Positions 42,594 through 51,075 of a DNA stretch of 64,000 nt are shown piece by piece. The notes below the pieces were generated by a model. It was not told where the DNA came from and searched no databases. It was given only the letters and a program-made list of their open reading frames with translations. The position numbers were made by a program, and so were the translations under genes. The DNA lies in assembly GCF_011044495.1 (NCBI RefSeq), contig NZ_CP049143.1:620001-684000 (forward strand). Direction: 5' to 3'. Numbering within the stretch: the first letter of the stretch is position 1; each line of letters begins with the position of its first letter. The stretch comes from Roseimicrobium sp. ORNL1 (GTDB lineage Bacteria; Verrucomicrobiota; Verrucomicrobiia; Verrucomicrobiales; Verrucomicrobiaceae).

Positions 42594-42971
42594 ATGAACA
42601 TCGACCAGGCAGCCATGGTAACGGAATGCATTGAGGCCTTCCTGAACCTTGTGCTGCCTGCGCTCTTGATGCTTCATCCTGCCGTCGCGAAGCGGATTCC
42701 CAGGATTTTCCTGCGGCTGTGTTTCTCCGTCTGGTTCTGCTGGATGGTGATCATCATCTTTCATCTCTTCATTGAGATTCCCGTGAACCGGGCATTCGAT
42801 GAAGAGTACCAGCTCGATCCGGAAAGCCGCTCGCGTCGAGTGGACCACTCGCTGACGATTGCGGCTGGCTGGGCAATTCCTCTTGTCGTGTGCGCCATCA
42901 CTTTGGTTTCTCGCTGGACATGGGTAACGCTACGCCGTCATATGGTCGGGCATGCGCGTCCACACCCTTGA
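42594..42971 (+). CDS. small membrane protein of unknown function
   Basis: I do not recognise this 125-residue protein. It has three hydrophobic segments (residues about 15-35, 38-62 and 88-108) and charged ends. It starts 21 bases after korB and overlaps the following metallo-hydrolase by 20 bases, which supports a real operon member, but no conserved motif is visible. Confidence 0.5.
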   Translation: MNIDQAAMVTECIEAFLNLVLPALLMLHPAVAKRIPRIFLRLCFSVWFCWMVIIIFHLFIEIPVNRAFDEEYQLDPESRSRRVDHSLTIAAGWAIPLVVCAITLVSRWTWVTLRRHMVGHARPHP

Positions 42972-43842
42972 TCTCCACTTCCAAGGCCAGACCGAAATCA
43001 TCGCGGCCTACCTGATTGATACGGGCAAGGAACTCGCGCTCATCGAAACCGGACCGGGCTCCACATTGCCGACCCTGCTGGAAGGAATCCGCGCACTGGG
43101 TTTCGCTCCAGAAGCGGTGAAGCATGTCTTCGTCACCCACATTCACCTCGACCACTCGGGTGCTGCGGGCTGGTGGGCGCAGCAGGGTGCCACGGTGTAC
43201 GCGCACCCGAAAGCGGTGCCGCATCTTGTGGATCCGTCCAAGCTGATTGAGAGCGCCCAGCGCATCTACCAGGACCGCATGCAGACGCTCTGGGGCGACA
43301 TCCTGCCCGCGCCCGCCGAGCGTGTGGTGACGCTGAAGGACGGAGACACCGTGAAGCTTGGCAAGACCATCATCACTGCCATCGACACCCCCGGCCATGC
43401 GCGGCACCACCACGCCTATGCCATCGGTGACGTGTGCTTCACCGGAGATGTCGCCGGCATGAAGTTGCCGCACAGCAGCTACGTCAGCGTGACCGCTGCC
43501 CCTCCGCAGTTCGACCCGGTGGCCTACGGTGACTCCCTCCAGCGCCTGCACGCCGCGAACTTTTCCAAGCTGTACCTCACCCACTTCGGCGAAGTCACGG
43601 ATGTGGCCGGCCATCTCTCGCGCTATGCCGCCCGTGTGGAGCAATGCTACGAGTGTATTGCAGACCTCCTCGCCCAAGGCCTCAAAGGCGATGCTCTCCA
43701 CGAGGCCTACGGCAAGGCCGAGCGCGCTATTGCCATTAAAGCCGGTGTCAGCGACGCCGACTGGGACAAATACGAAGGCGCCAACAACACCGCCATGTGC
43801 GCGGACGGCATTGCGCTCTTCTGCGAGAAGTCCCCCAAGTAA
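42952..43842 (+). CDS. MBL-fold metallo-hydrolase
   Basis: This is a metallo-beta-lactamase-fold hydrolase of unknown substrate. The zinc motif VTHIHLDHSG gives His63, His65, Asp67 and His68. Further ligands are likely His in TPGHARHHHAYAIGDVCFTG near residue 150 and in LYLTHFGEV. The 296 residues fit a one-domain enzyme of the glyoxalase II/alkyl hydrolase group. No signal peptide is present. It overlaps the small membrane protein and may be co-transcribed with korAB. Confidence 0.85.
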   Translation: MRVHTLDLHFQGQTEIIAAYLIDTGKELALIETGPGSTLPTLLEGIRALGFAPEAVKHVFVTHIHLDHSGAAGWWAQQGATVYAHPKAVPHLVDPSKLIESAQRIYQDRMQTLWGDILPAPAERVVTLKDGDTVKLGKTIITAIDTPGHARHHHAYAIGDVCFTGDVAGMKLPHSSYVSVTAAPPQFDPVAYGDSLQRLHAANFSKLYLTHFGEVTDVAGHLSRYAARVEQCYECIADLLAQGLKGDALHEAYGKAERAIAIKAGVSDADWDKYEGANNTAMCADGIALFCEKSPK

Positions 43843-43872
43843 AAGCCTCTCCCCCGGCTCCACCACGGAGGA

Positions 43873-43905
43873 CCTCCTTTGCGTTTTTTGCGTTCTTTTG
43901 CGGCC
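43873..43905. repeat. one-armed copy of the CGCAAA-type repeat
   Basis: Read on the minus strand, this stretch gives GGCCGCAAAAGAACGCAAAA then ACGCAAAGGAGG. It closely resembles the arms of the large inverted repeat at 47586-47687. It lies in the gap between the MBL hydrolase and tyrS and lacks the second arm. A small CCGGG-TTTT-CCCGG hairpin follows at about 43912-43925. Confidence 0.6.
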
Positions 43906-44031
43906 ATTCCTTCCGGGTTTTCCCGGATTCCCGCCCCCTGACCGCGAAGGAACTCGCGGACTACGTTGGCTTCGCCCACGGTTGACTCCCGGTCACCCCG
44001 CCCCCATCTTGCCGACCCTCTGCCGGGTGCC

Positions 44032-45330
44032 ATGAACATTCTCGACGACCTCAAATTCCGCGGCCTCATCGCTGATTACACCGGCGTGCCTGAGTCGCGC
44101 ACGGATATCCTCCCCTTGCCGGAGCGCCTGGCGTCCAAGCCCATCACTCTGTATTGCGGATTTGACCCCACCGCTGACTCCCTGCACGTGGGTCACATCG
44201 TGCCCCTGCTGGCACTGCGCCGTTTCCAGAAGGCGGGGCACCACCCCATCGCGGTGGCAGGTGGGGCGACGGGCTCTATTGGCGACCCCAGCGGGAAGTC
44301 TGCGGAGCGGTCCCTTCTGACCAAGGAGCAGATCCAGGCGAATGTGGACGCGGTGCGCCCGCAACTCGCCAAACTGCTCGACTTCGAGACCAAGACAAAT
44401 CCGGCCCGCCTCATGGACAACGCGGACTGGTTCGGCCCCATCACCTACCTCGATTTCCTGCGGGACGTGGGCAAGCATTTCACCGTCAACCAGATGGTGG
44501 CCAAGGAGAGCGTGCGTGCCCGCATGGAGGACCGCGACGTGGGCATCAGCTACACCGAGTTCAGCTACATGCTGCTCCAGTCCTACGACTACTACCACCT
44601 GGCGAAGGAGTGCGACTGCGAACTCCAGATCGGCGGCTCCGACCAGTGGGGAAACATCACCACGGGCATCGACCTCGTGCGCAAGAAGCTCGGGCGCCAT
44701 GCTTATGGCCTGACCCTTCCGCTCATCACGAAGTCGGACGGCACCAAGTTCGGCAAGACCGAGGGTGGCGCCATCTGGCTCGACCCGAAGCGCACCAGCG
44801 TCTACAAGTTCTACCAGTTCTGGATCAACACGGATGACCGCGACGTGGTGAAGTACCTGAAGTTCTTCACCTTCCTGCCGCATGATGAGATCACGGACCT
44901 GGAACAGTCTCATGTGGACAACCCCGGTGGACGTCGCGCGCATCAGGCGCTGGCGCAGTCCATCACCACGCTGATCCATGGCGATACTGCCGCGAACGAT
45001 GCGATCCGCGCGAGCGAGATCCTCTTCGGCGGCTCGGTCGATGGTATCTCGGAGTCCACGCTGGATATCTTGAGCGAGGAAGTCCCCACGGCGAAACTCA
45101 CGGCGGACCAGCTCGGCGGTGAAGGCTTGACCTTGGTGGATGCGCTGGTGGCTGCCGGACTCTCCACGAGCAAGGGACAGGCCCGCAAGGACATCGAAGC
45201 CGGCGGGGTGTATCTCAACGGCGAGCGCGCCGCGTCCGCCACGCAAAAGGTGACCAAGGACTCGACGCTGCACGGACGCTACCTCATGCTGCGCAAGGGC
45301 AAGCGTAACTACGCGCTGCTCACCCTCTAG
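44032..45330 (+). CDS. tyrS: tyrosine--tRNA ligase
   Basis: TyrRS charges tRNA-Tyr. The ATG at 44032 gives 432 residues, starting MNILDDLKFRGLIADYTG as in typical bacterial TyrRS; an upstream in-frame start at 43966 is less likely. Class I motifs are HVGH (residues 52-55) and KFGKT (239-243, the KMSKS equivalent). The tyrosine-binding region QIGGSDQWGNI and a C-terminal S4 RNA-binding domain (about residues 365-430) are present. It lies 5 bases before the prephenate dehydratase gene. Confidence 0.98.
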   Translation: MNILDDLKFRGLIADYTGVPESRTDILPLPERLASKPITLYCGFDPTADSLHVGHIVPLLALRRFQKAGHHPIAVAGGATGSIGDPSGKSAERSLLTKEQIQANVDAVRPQLAKLLDFETKTNPARLMDNADWFGPITYLDFLRDVGKHFTVNQMVAKESVRARMEDRDVGISYTEFSYMLLQSYDYYHLAKECDCELQIGGSDQWGNITTGIDLVRKKLGRHAYGLTLPLITKSDGTKFGKTEGGAIWLDPKRTSVYKFYQFWINTDDRDVVKYLKFFTFLPHDEITDLEQSHVDNPGGRRAHQALAQSITTLIHGDTAANDAIRASEILFGGSVDGISESTLDILSEEVPTAKLTADQLGGEGLTLVDALVAAGLSTSKGQARKDIEAGGVYLNGERAASATQKVTKDSTLHGRYLMLRKGKRNYALLTL

Positions 45331-45335
45331 TCTGC

Positions 45336-46406
45336 ATGAGCGAGTCCACTCCCAAGCCCAAGCGCATCGGATTCCTCAGGCCTGCCCGTCTCACCAACGG
45401 GTACACGGCTGCCACGCGCTTCGCTGCGCATCACGCCGGACGCATCGATGGCATGGATGCTTTCACGCCGGTGCCCTTCGCTTCGCACGCGGAAGTCATC
45501 GCGGCGCAGGCGAGGGGAGACATCGATTTCGGGGTCATTGCCATCGAGAACACCCTCGATGGCATCATCGTGGAGTGTGTGAAGGATCTGGAGCGCCTCT
45601 TCGAGGGGAACCAGACGCGTCGCACGTGGGTGGTGTGGGAGGAGCTTCTGCCCATCCAGCATTTCCTCATGACCCAGAGCGGCACGCTCGATGGTGTGGA
45701 GGCGATTCGCAGCCACCACAGCGCCGTGCGCCAGTGCTCGAAGGTATTGCAACGTCTCAAGGACCACCTGAACATCCGCGTGGAACAGGCGGAGAGTACG
45801 GGAGCTGCGACCGTGGAAGCCGCGAATGATCCCACCATCGGTGCCATCGCCTCCCGTGAAGCGCTGGATGTGTACAGCGATCGCCTGAGGGCCGTGGATC
45901 TCGCGGTGCTGGAGCGCGACCACCAGCTTGGCCTGGAGCAGACGGAGCGTCTCTCGGACTATGCCAATGGCTTCACCCGCTTCTGGATTCTGGGTGATGA
46001 GCGCCACTTGAAGGAGCTGGGCACGGCAAAGCTCAATGGTGCGGAGCACACGCTGAACAAGACCTGCTTTCTGTTCAACCTGCCCAATGAAACGGGCACC
46101 TTGCACGAGGCGCTGGGCATCATCCGTCAGCAGAATATTTTCCTCTCCATCATCTATCCCTTCCCGCGGGTGGAGCGTGATTTCGAATACATGTTCTTCG
46201 TGGAGGTGGAGGGTCACATCCATGATGAAGCAGTGCGCGCCGTGCTGGAGGGCATCAATGCCACCTACCCACAGCGACCGGACAGCCCACCCTCGTGTGT
46301 GTGGCTGGGTTCCTTCCCGAACACCGAGCTGCTGAAGCAACACCCGGAGCATCAGCGCGCCTTCCGCGATCGTTATTATCCCAAGGAGATGAAGTGGGGC
46401 GATTAA
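45336..46406 (+). CDS. pheA: prephenate dehydratase with ACT domain
   Basis: This makes phenylpyruvate from prephenate in phenylalanine synthesis. The 356-residue protein has no chorismate mutase domain. Dehydratase motifs are present in divergent form: DFGVIAIENTLDGIIVE near residues 65-81, ESTGAATVEAANDPTIGAIA near 152-171, and NGFTRFWIL near 210. A C-terminal ACT domain (LPNETGTLHEALGIIRQQNI, IYPFPRVERDFEYMFFVEVE) probably senses phenylalanine. It is linked to tyrS, so the pair suggests an aromatic amino acid unit. Some motif residues differ from the consensus, so the call is slightly less certain than its neighbours. Confidence 0.85.
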   Translation: MSESTPKPKRIGFLRPARLTNGYTAATRFAAHHAGRIDGMDAFTPVPFASHAEVIAAQARGDIDFGVIAIENTLDGIIVECVKDLERLFEGNQTRRTWVVWEELLPIQHFLMTQSGTLDGVEAIRSHHSAVRQCSKVLQRLKDHLNIRVEQAESTGAATVEAANDPTIGAIASREALDVYSDRLRAVDLAVLERDHQLGLEQTERLSDYANGFTRFWILGDERHLKELGTAKLNGAEHTLNKTCFLFNLPNETGTLHEALGIIRQQNIFLSIIYPFPRVERDFEYMFFVEVEGHIHDEAVRAVLEGINATYPQRPDSPPSCVWLGSFPNTELLKQHPEHQRAFRDRYYPKEMKWGD

Positions 46407-46447
46407 GCTGAATCCCCACGCTCTCCGCTCTAGCCAGTCAGTCATCC

Positions 46448-47569
46448 ATGTCCTTTGTCGATACGTTCAATGTCCTGCCCGAGCAGAAGTCACCCCTGCT
46501 CCGCAAACTGCTGGCATTGCTGGAACCCAAGACGCCCAAGCAACTTGAAGCCATGGCCGCTGAGGCGGCGGCGCTCACGCGGTCGTACTTTGGCAAGACC
46601 ATGCGGCTCTTCGCCCCGCTTTACCTCTCCAATGAGTGCGTGAACAATTGCGCCTACTGCGGCTTCTCGCGGGACAATCCCATCTTCCGTGTCACGCTGA
46701 ATGTGGATCAGGTGATCAAGGAAGCGAAGCACCTGGAGGCTCAAGGCTTCCGGCACATCCTACTGGTAGCGGGTGAGCATCCCAAGTTTGTTTCGAACGG
46801 CTACCTTGAGGAATGCATTCGCGCCATCAAGCCCTTCATCCCCACCGTGGGCATTGAGGTCGGTCCCATGGAGCAGCCGGAGTACGAACGCATGGTGCAC
46901 GCAGGCTCTGAAGGCCTCGTGGTGTATCAGGAAACGTACGACCGCGCTGCTTACAATGAATACCACACCGCCGGACCGAAGAAGGATTTCGACTGGCGTC
47001 TGGAGTGTCCCGAGCGCGGCTATCATGGAGGCTTCCGTCGCATCGGTCTCGGTGCTCTGCTGGGGCTCGCCGACTGGCGCACGGAGGCGCTCGGTCTCGC
47101 CGCCCATCTGGAGTACATGCAAAACCATGGATGGAAGGCCAGCTACACCATCGCCTTCCCACGCCTCCGTCCCGCGGCAGGCAGCTTTGAGCCGAAGTAT
47201 CCTGTGGACGACGCGAAGTTCATCCAACTCCTCTGCGCCTTCCGTCTCTGCTTCCCGCAGGTGGGCATCGTGCTGAGCACGCGTGAGTCCCCTGCGCTGC
47301 GGGATGCGCTGCTGCCCATCTGCATCACCACCATGAGCGCAGGCAGCCACACCGAACCTGGTGGCTACACGGGTGAAGGCCGCGATGACTTGCACCTCAC
47401 AGTGAAGGGGCGTCGTGTGGAGCTTCAGCAGAAGTCCTCCTGCGACGAGGCTACGGGCCAGTTCGACATTTCGGACCATCGCAGTCCGCAGGAAATCTCC
47501 GATCTCATCACCCGCCGTGGTTTCGACCCCGTGTGGAAGGATTGGGACGAGGCGATCCTGCAGGCGTGA
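46448..47569 (+). CDS. thiH: 2-iminoacetate synthase ThiH
   Basis: This radical SAM enzyme cleaves tyrosine to 2-iminoacetate for the thiazole part of thiamine. The 373-residue protein has the CX3CX2C cluster motif as NECVNNCAYCGFSRDNP (Cys64, Cys68, Cys71). The C-terminal Biotin/thiamine-synthase associated region includes TMSAGSHTEPGGYTG and the family ending GFDPVWKDWD. Other thi genes are not in the window. It starts 41 bases after the prephenate dehydratase gene. Confidence 0.95.
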   Translation: MSFVDTFNVLPEQKSPLLRKLLALLEPKTPKQLEAMAAEAAALTRSYFGKTMRLFAPLYLSNECVNNCAYCGFSRDNPIFRVTLNVDQVIKEAKHLEAQGFRHILLVAGEHPKFVSNGYLEECIRAIKPFIPTVGIEVGPMEQPEYERMVHAGSEGLVVYQETYDRAAYNEYHTAGPKKDFDWRLECPERGYHGGFRRIGLGALLGLADWRTEALGLAAHLEYMQNHGWKASYTIAFPRLRPAAGSFEPKYPVDDAKFIQLLCAFRLCFPQVGIVLSTRESPALRDALLPICITTMSAGSHTEPGGYTGEGRDDLHLTVKGRRVELQQKSSCDEATGQFDISDHRSPQEISDLITRRGFDPVWKDWDEAILQA

Positions 47570-47585
47570 AGAGGCCTGATTTTTT

Positions 47586-47687
47586 AGCCGCAAAGAAACG
47601 CAAAAGGCTCAAGAAGGTGAGCAGAGGGCGTGAGTCACGCCTCGTGATGCTCTTCCCTTTTTGAGCCTTTTGCGTCTTTTTGCGGCT
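47586..47687. repeat. 102-base CGCAAA-type inverted repeat between convergent genes
   Basis: Arms 47586-47617 and 47656-47687 (32 bases each) pair at 29 Watson-Crick positions plus two G-U in the RNA. The 5' arm begins AGCCGCAAAGAAACGCAAAA. The 38-base interior has nested stems GAGCA/TGCTC and GGCGTG-AGT-CACGCC. The element fills the gap between thiH and the convergent esterase. It probably ends or protects both transcripts, but its arms also resemble the stretch at 43873-43905, so it may be a dispersed mobile-type repeat. Confidence 0.8.
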
Positions 47688-47703
47688 ACCCTCAGGCAGT
47701 TCG

Positions 47704-48927
47704 TTACTTCACCGTGATTTCGAGCGCGAGCTTGTTCGCGCCTTCCTTCACCTCATAGGTGAGGTCTTCGGTGGCATCGGGCGTGGCTTTCGTGGTGCTC
47801 ATCACACCGGTGTTGCTTGCGTCTGCAATGTTGCTGAGGTTCGCCGTGCTGAAGGTCACCTTGAGTTTGTTCTTCCCGATGACTGCGCCGTCACGCTCGG
47901 GAAGCTGGAACTTGCCATTCATCAGTCGGGCGGAGGCGACGGGTGTGGCGGGATCTTCCGAGGTGAAGACCACCGTGCCCCAATTTCCTGGAGTGCCATT
48001 GATCTTTACGGTGCCTTCCACGGCGGCGCGTTTGGCGGGTTTCAGCCAACCGTTGTTGCGCAGCCAGTCGGTGAGGTGCTGGCTCCAGGTGGAGAGCACG
48101 GGATCGCCCAGGTGCAGGCCCACGCCGTGCGGTCCGCGCTGGTAGATGTGCATTTCCGCGGGGACCTTGTTCTTGCGCAGGGCGAGGTAGAACTGCACTG
48201 CATTCTCCGCGGGTACCACGGTGTCTTCATCGGTCTGGAAGATGAAGGTGGGGGGCGTGTTGGCCGACACATTGAGGTAGTTGCTCAAACCACGCGCGAC
48301 CTCCTCATTGTCCTTTTGATCACCGAGCAGGTTGTTGCGTGAACCGCGATGCATGAAGTCATCCGACATGGAGATGACCGGGTAGCAGAGCATCAGGAAG
48401 TCTGGACGGGAGCTCTGCTTGTCGATGGGGTCCTTGGCATTCGGATCTCCGCTGTCGAAGAGCGTACCCACCGTGCTGGCCAGGTGACCGCCCGCGCTGA
48501 AGCCAATGAGGCCAAGGCGGTTCGCATCGATCTTGTACTTCTCCGCGTTTGCCCGCGCCCAGCGCACGGCACGCTTGGCATCATTCATCTCGATGGGATG
48601 GTGATAACCCTGCGAACCCAGCCGGTAGAAACAGACGAACGCCGTGACACCGAGCCGGTTGAAATACTGCGCGATCTGCTTGCCCTCGTGATCCGCCGCC
48701 AGCCCGCCATACCCACCACCCGGCAGCACCACCACGCCAGCACCACAGGAAGGAGCCGTGGGCAGGTACACGTCCACGCGCGGGGTATCCTCGGGACGTT
48801 CGCCTTTCGATCCAGGCGCGCCTTCCGGCCATAGTTTGATGGTTTCAGGCGCTGCGATCAGTGAACCTGCCGCGAACGAGATGGCGCAAGCTGCGATGAG
48901 GAGACGACGAAGAGGTGGGAGATGCAT
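47704..48927 (-). CDS. secreted alpha/beta-hydrolase esterase with C-terminal beta domain
   Basis: This is probably an acetyl-xylan or related carbohydrate esterase. The 407-residue product has a signal peptide (LLIAACAISFAAGSLIAAPE) and begins the mature form with IKLWPEGAPGSKGE, as in many secreted Verrucomicrobia esterases. The nucleophile elbow is GFSAGGH near residue 145. Likely acid and base are in TDEDTVVP and GPHGVGLHLGDP. The last 100 residues (after WLKPAKRAAVEGTVKING) form a separate beta-rich domain resembling a carboxypeptidase-regulatory or similar sandwich. Substrate is inferred only. Confidence 0.82.
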   Translation of the reverse strand: MHLPPLRRLLIAACAISFAAGSLIAAPETIKLWPEGAPGSKGERPEDTPRVDVYLPTAPSCGAGVVVLPGGGYGGLAADHEGKQIAQYFNRLGVTAFVCFYRLGSQGYHHPIEMNDAKRAVRWARANAEKYKIDANRLGLIGFSAGGHLASTVGTLFDSGDPNAKDPIDKQSSRPDFLMLCYPVISMSDDFMHRGSRNNLLGDQKDNEEVARGLSNYLNVSANTPPTFIFQTDEDTVVPAENAVQFYLALRKNKVPAEMHIYQRGPHGVGLHLGDPVLSTWSQHLTDWLRNNGWLKPAKRAAVEGTVKINGTPGNWGTVVFTSEDPATPVASARLMNGKFQLPERDGAVIGKNKLKVTFSTANLSNIADASNTGVMSTTKATPDATEDLTYEVKEGANKLALEITVK

Positions 48928-48966
48928 ACGAGGTGTTGAACTGGGAAAAGAGAACCGTGGTCCCGC

Positions 48967-49416
48967 TTAGTACGAGGAGACACGAAGAACACGTGATGAA
49001 AGCACCTCATCATACGGCGACTCCGAGTAAGCTCCTCGCGACGTCTCGCGCACATACTTGAAAATTTCCCAGGCCGACGGCCCTTCCCCCGCCGCTCCCT
49101 GAGCCCCCAGGCGCGTGGCACCCGCCGCAATACGGTAGGGCGCCGCGTACATGAACTTCACCTCGAGCTGGAAATACGGGTCCAACCGGAATCTCTCCAC
49201 GCCGGTAAGTGCTGAGTCGTCTCCCGGCCCATGCTCAGGCGTGATACGGCGCATTTTCGGGAAGGCGCGTTCCAGCTGCGCACGGGTCGCGCCTTTCCCC
49301 AGCACGCCGAGCGTCTGCTTGTAAGAGGCCTCGCGCTGGTTCACGTCCGCGTGACGTTGCGTGGAGGCGCAGGCCGTGAGGACAGCAGCAAGAGTCAGAA
49401 GGACGAGGGCACGCAT
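48967..49416 (-). CDS. small lipoprotein of unknown function
   Basis: The 149-residue product starts at the ATG at 49416 with MRALVLLTLAAVLTACAS, a short signal peptide with lipobox LTAC. A segment KGATRAQLERAFPKM resembles SmpA/OmlA-type beginnings but is not diagnostic. No other domain is recognised. It is divergent from the SUMF1 protein gene. Confidence 0.65.
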   Translation of the reverse strand: MRALVLLTLAAVLTACASTQRHADVNQREASYKQTLGVLGKGATRAQLERAFPKMRRITPEHGPGDDSALTGVERFRLDPYFQLEVKFMYAAPYRIAAGATRLGAQGAAGEGPSAWEIFKYVRETSRGAYSESPYDEVLSSRVLRVSSY

Positions 49417-49507
49417 GCCGCATCTCACCAAAACGCCCCGGCACTGGCAAGCCTGCCGCACAACATCTTCGCTTGGCAGGAGGGCCGGGAGCGCTAGCGT
49501 CGCGCGC

Positions 49508-51037
49508 ATGAGCACCCTCCGCCTGTTCCCGGGAATTGGACTTCTCACGGCCGTCTTGTTGTTCACCCAATCTCCGGTGCTACGCGCCGCGGATGCCACG
49601 CTGGCGCTGGACCTCGGCAGCGGTGTGAAACTGGACCTCGTGCTCATCCCTACGGGCGGCTTCATGCAAGGCTCACCCGCAAGCGAACCGGAGCGCGGCG
49701 CAGACGAAGCCCAGCGTTTCGTCCATCTCTCCAAGGAGTACTACATCGGCAAGACCGCCGTGACGCGTGCCCAGTGGGAGCGCTTCGCTGCGGAAACGGG
49801 TTACCGCACCGAGGCAGAAAGCGGGCCGAGCGGTGGCTTTGGCTGGGATGGCAAAGCGCTCACGCAGCGAAAGGAATTCACCTGGCGGAATCCCGGCTTC
49901 CCCCAGGATGGCAGCCACCCGGTGACCATCATCACGTACCCGGACGCGGAAGCCTTCTGCAAATGGCTGACGAAGAAAACCGGTCGCAAGATCAGCCTGC
50001 CCACCGAGACCCAATGGGAATATGCCTGCCGTGCCGGCGCCACCACGGCATGGCACTCGGAGAGTGATGACCCTGCTGCCAGCAACGAGGTGGCCTGGCA
50101 CAAAGGGAACGCCGGGAATGCCACGCACCCTGCAGCGTCCACGAAGGCAAACGGCTGGGGACTGCACATCGGCGGGAATGTGGCCGAATGGTGCCAGGAC
50201 TGGTACGCGCCCTATGAAAATGGTCCGCTGACCGATCCCCTTCAAACCAATCAGAACCTCTCGGACAAACCACGCCGGGTGCTGCGTGGCGGCTCGTGGA
50301 ATCGCGACGCGAAGAACACCCGCAGCGCCGCACGTTTCCGCGCCGACCCCCAGAGCCGCAATGCGGACATCGGCTTTCGCATCGTAGCTGCGACCGTGGT
50401 GACGCCGGTGGCTGCTCCAGCGTCGGACGCTCCTCTGCTGCCGCGTTCGCAACCGAGTGCCTCCACATCTCCCGATTCGAGTCCTGGCACGCCGTCTCCT
50501 TCGGCGCCAGATGGAGGTCATGCCGGCTCAGCCCCCGAGAAGCCCGGTACCTGGGTGGACGCCTTGATCGGCTTCGTCTGCTGCCTCGGTTTCCCCCTCG
50601 CGATTCTGGGTGGCCTGATCTATTTCATTGTGAAGAAGACCACTGCCAGCGCCAAGTCAGCGGCGGCGTACGGTGCCGCCGGCACCACTGCCAAGGCCAT
50701 GGCCGATGCGCTGAGCAAACCCTCCGTGATGCGTGGCATGCCCAAGCTGCGCATTGTAGATGACGGCTTCTGGATGCTGCTCGATGTGCTGCCTAATACG
50801 GACATTGACTACCTCTTCCGCCCGAGGGGCGGCATGGAAGCTCGCGGTACAATAAGCTACCAGCCGGGACCTGAGGGGCACTTCGTCTATACGGGTGTGC
50901 GCCCGGAAAGCGTGCGCGTGGTCAGTGCCGGTGGTGTACCCATGGATGATGTGTTCACCGGAGGCTCTTCATCTTCGTCTCCAGACAACCGCCTGGATGA
51001 TGACAATCGGCCTCCGCGCTATCCGTCGGCTTACTAG
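49508..51037 (+). CDS. SUMF1/FGE-domain protein with membrane anchor, lacking the FGE cysteines
   Basis: The 509-residue protein starts at the ATG at 49508 with a signal peptide through SPVLRAADA. A SUMF1-type domain follows (about residues 40-295), with PTGGFMQGSPASE, LPTETQWEYACRAG, GGNVAEWCQDWY and RGGSWNRDAKNTRSAARFRA. The Cys pair that copper-dependent formylglycine-generating enzymes use near the last motif is absent, so it is not a convincing FGE. A Pro/Ser/Ala linker precedes one membrane helix (about 345-375) and a small cytoplasmic tail domain. Role unknown; possibly ligand binding. Confidence 0.72.
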   Translation: MSTLRLFPGIGLLTAVLLFTQSPVLRAADATLALDLGSGVKLDLVLIPTGGFMQGSPASEPERGADEAQRFVHLSKEYYIGKTAVTRAQWERFAAETGYRTEAESGPSGGFGWDGKALTQRKEFTWRNPGFPQDGSHPVTIITYPDAEAFCKWLTKKTGRKISLPTETQWEYACRAGATTAWHSESDDPAASNEVAWHKGNAGNATHPAASTKANGWGLHIGGNVAEWCQDWYAPYENGPLTDPLQTNQNLSDKPRRVLRGGSWNRDAKNTRSAARFRADPQSRNADIGFRIVAATVVTPVAAPASDAPLLPRSQPSASTSPDSSPGTPSPSAPDGGHAGSAPEKPGTWVDALIGFVCCLGFPLAILGGLIYFIVKKTTASAKSAAAYGAAGTTAKAMADALSKPSVMRGMPKLRIVDDGFWMLLDVLPNTDIDYLFRPRGGMEARGTISYQPGPEGHFVYTGVRPESVRVVSAGGVPMDDVFTGGSSSSSPDNRLDDDNRPPRYPSAY

Positions 51038-51075
51038 CCTTGCCTTGGATCAAGACTGCACCGCCGTCTTCTGTG

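Noticed and set aside
46407-46447. TPP riboswitch before thiH
   Set aside because: Only 41 bases separate it from the preceding gene, and no thi-box sequence is visible.
49508-51037. Formylglycine-generating enzyme for the nearby sulfatase
   Set aside because: The SUMF1 domain lacks the catalytic cysteine pair and the genes are 11 kb apart.
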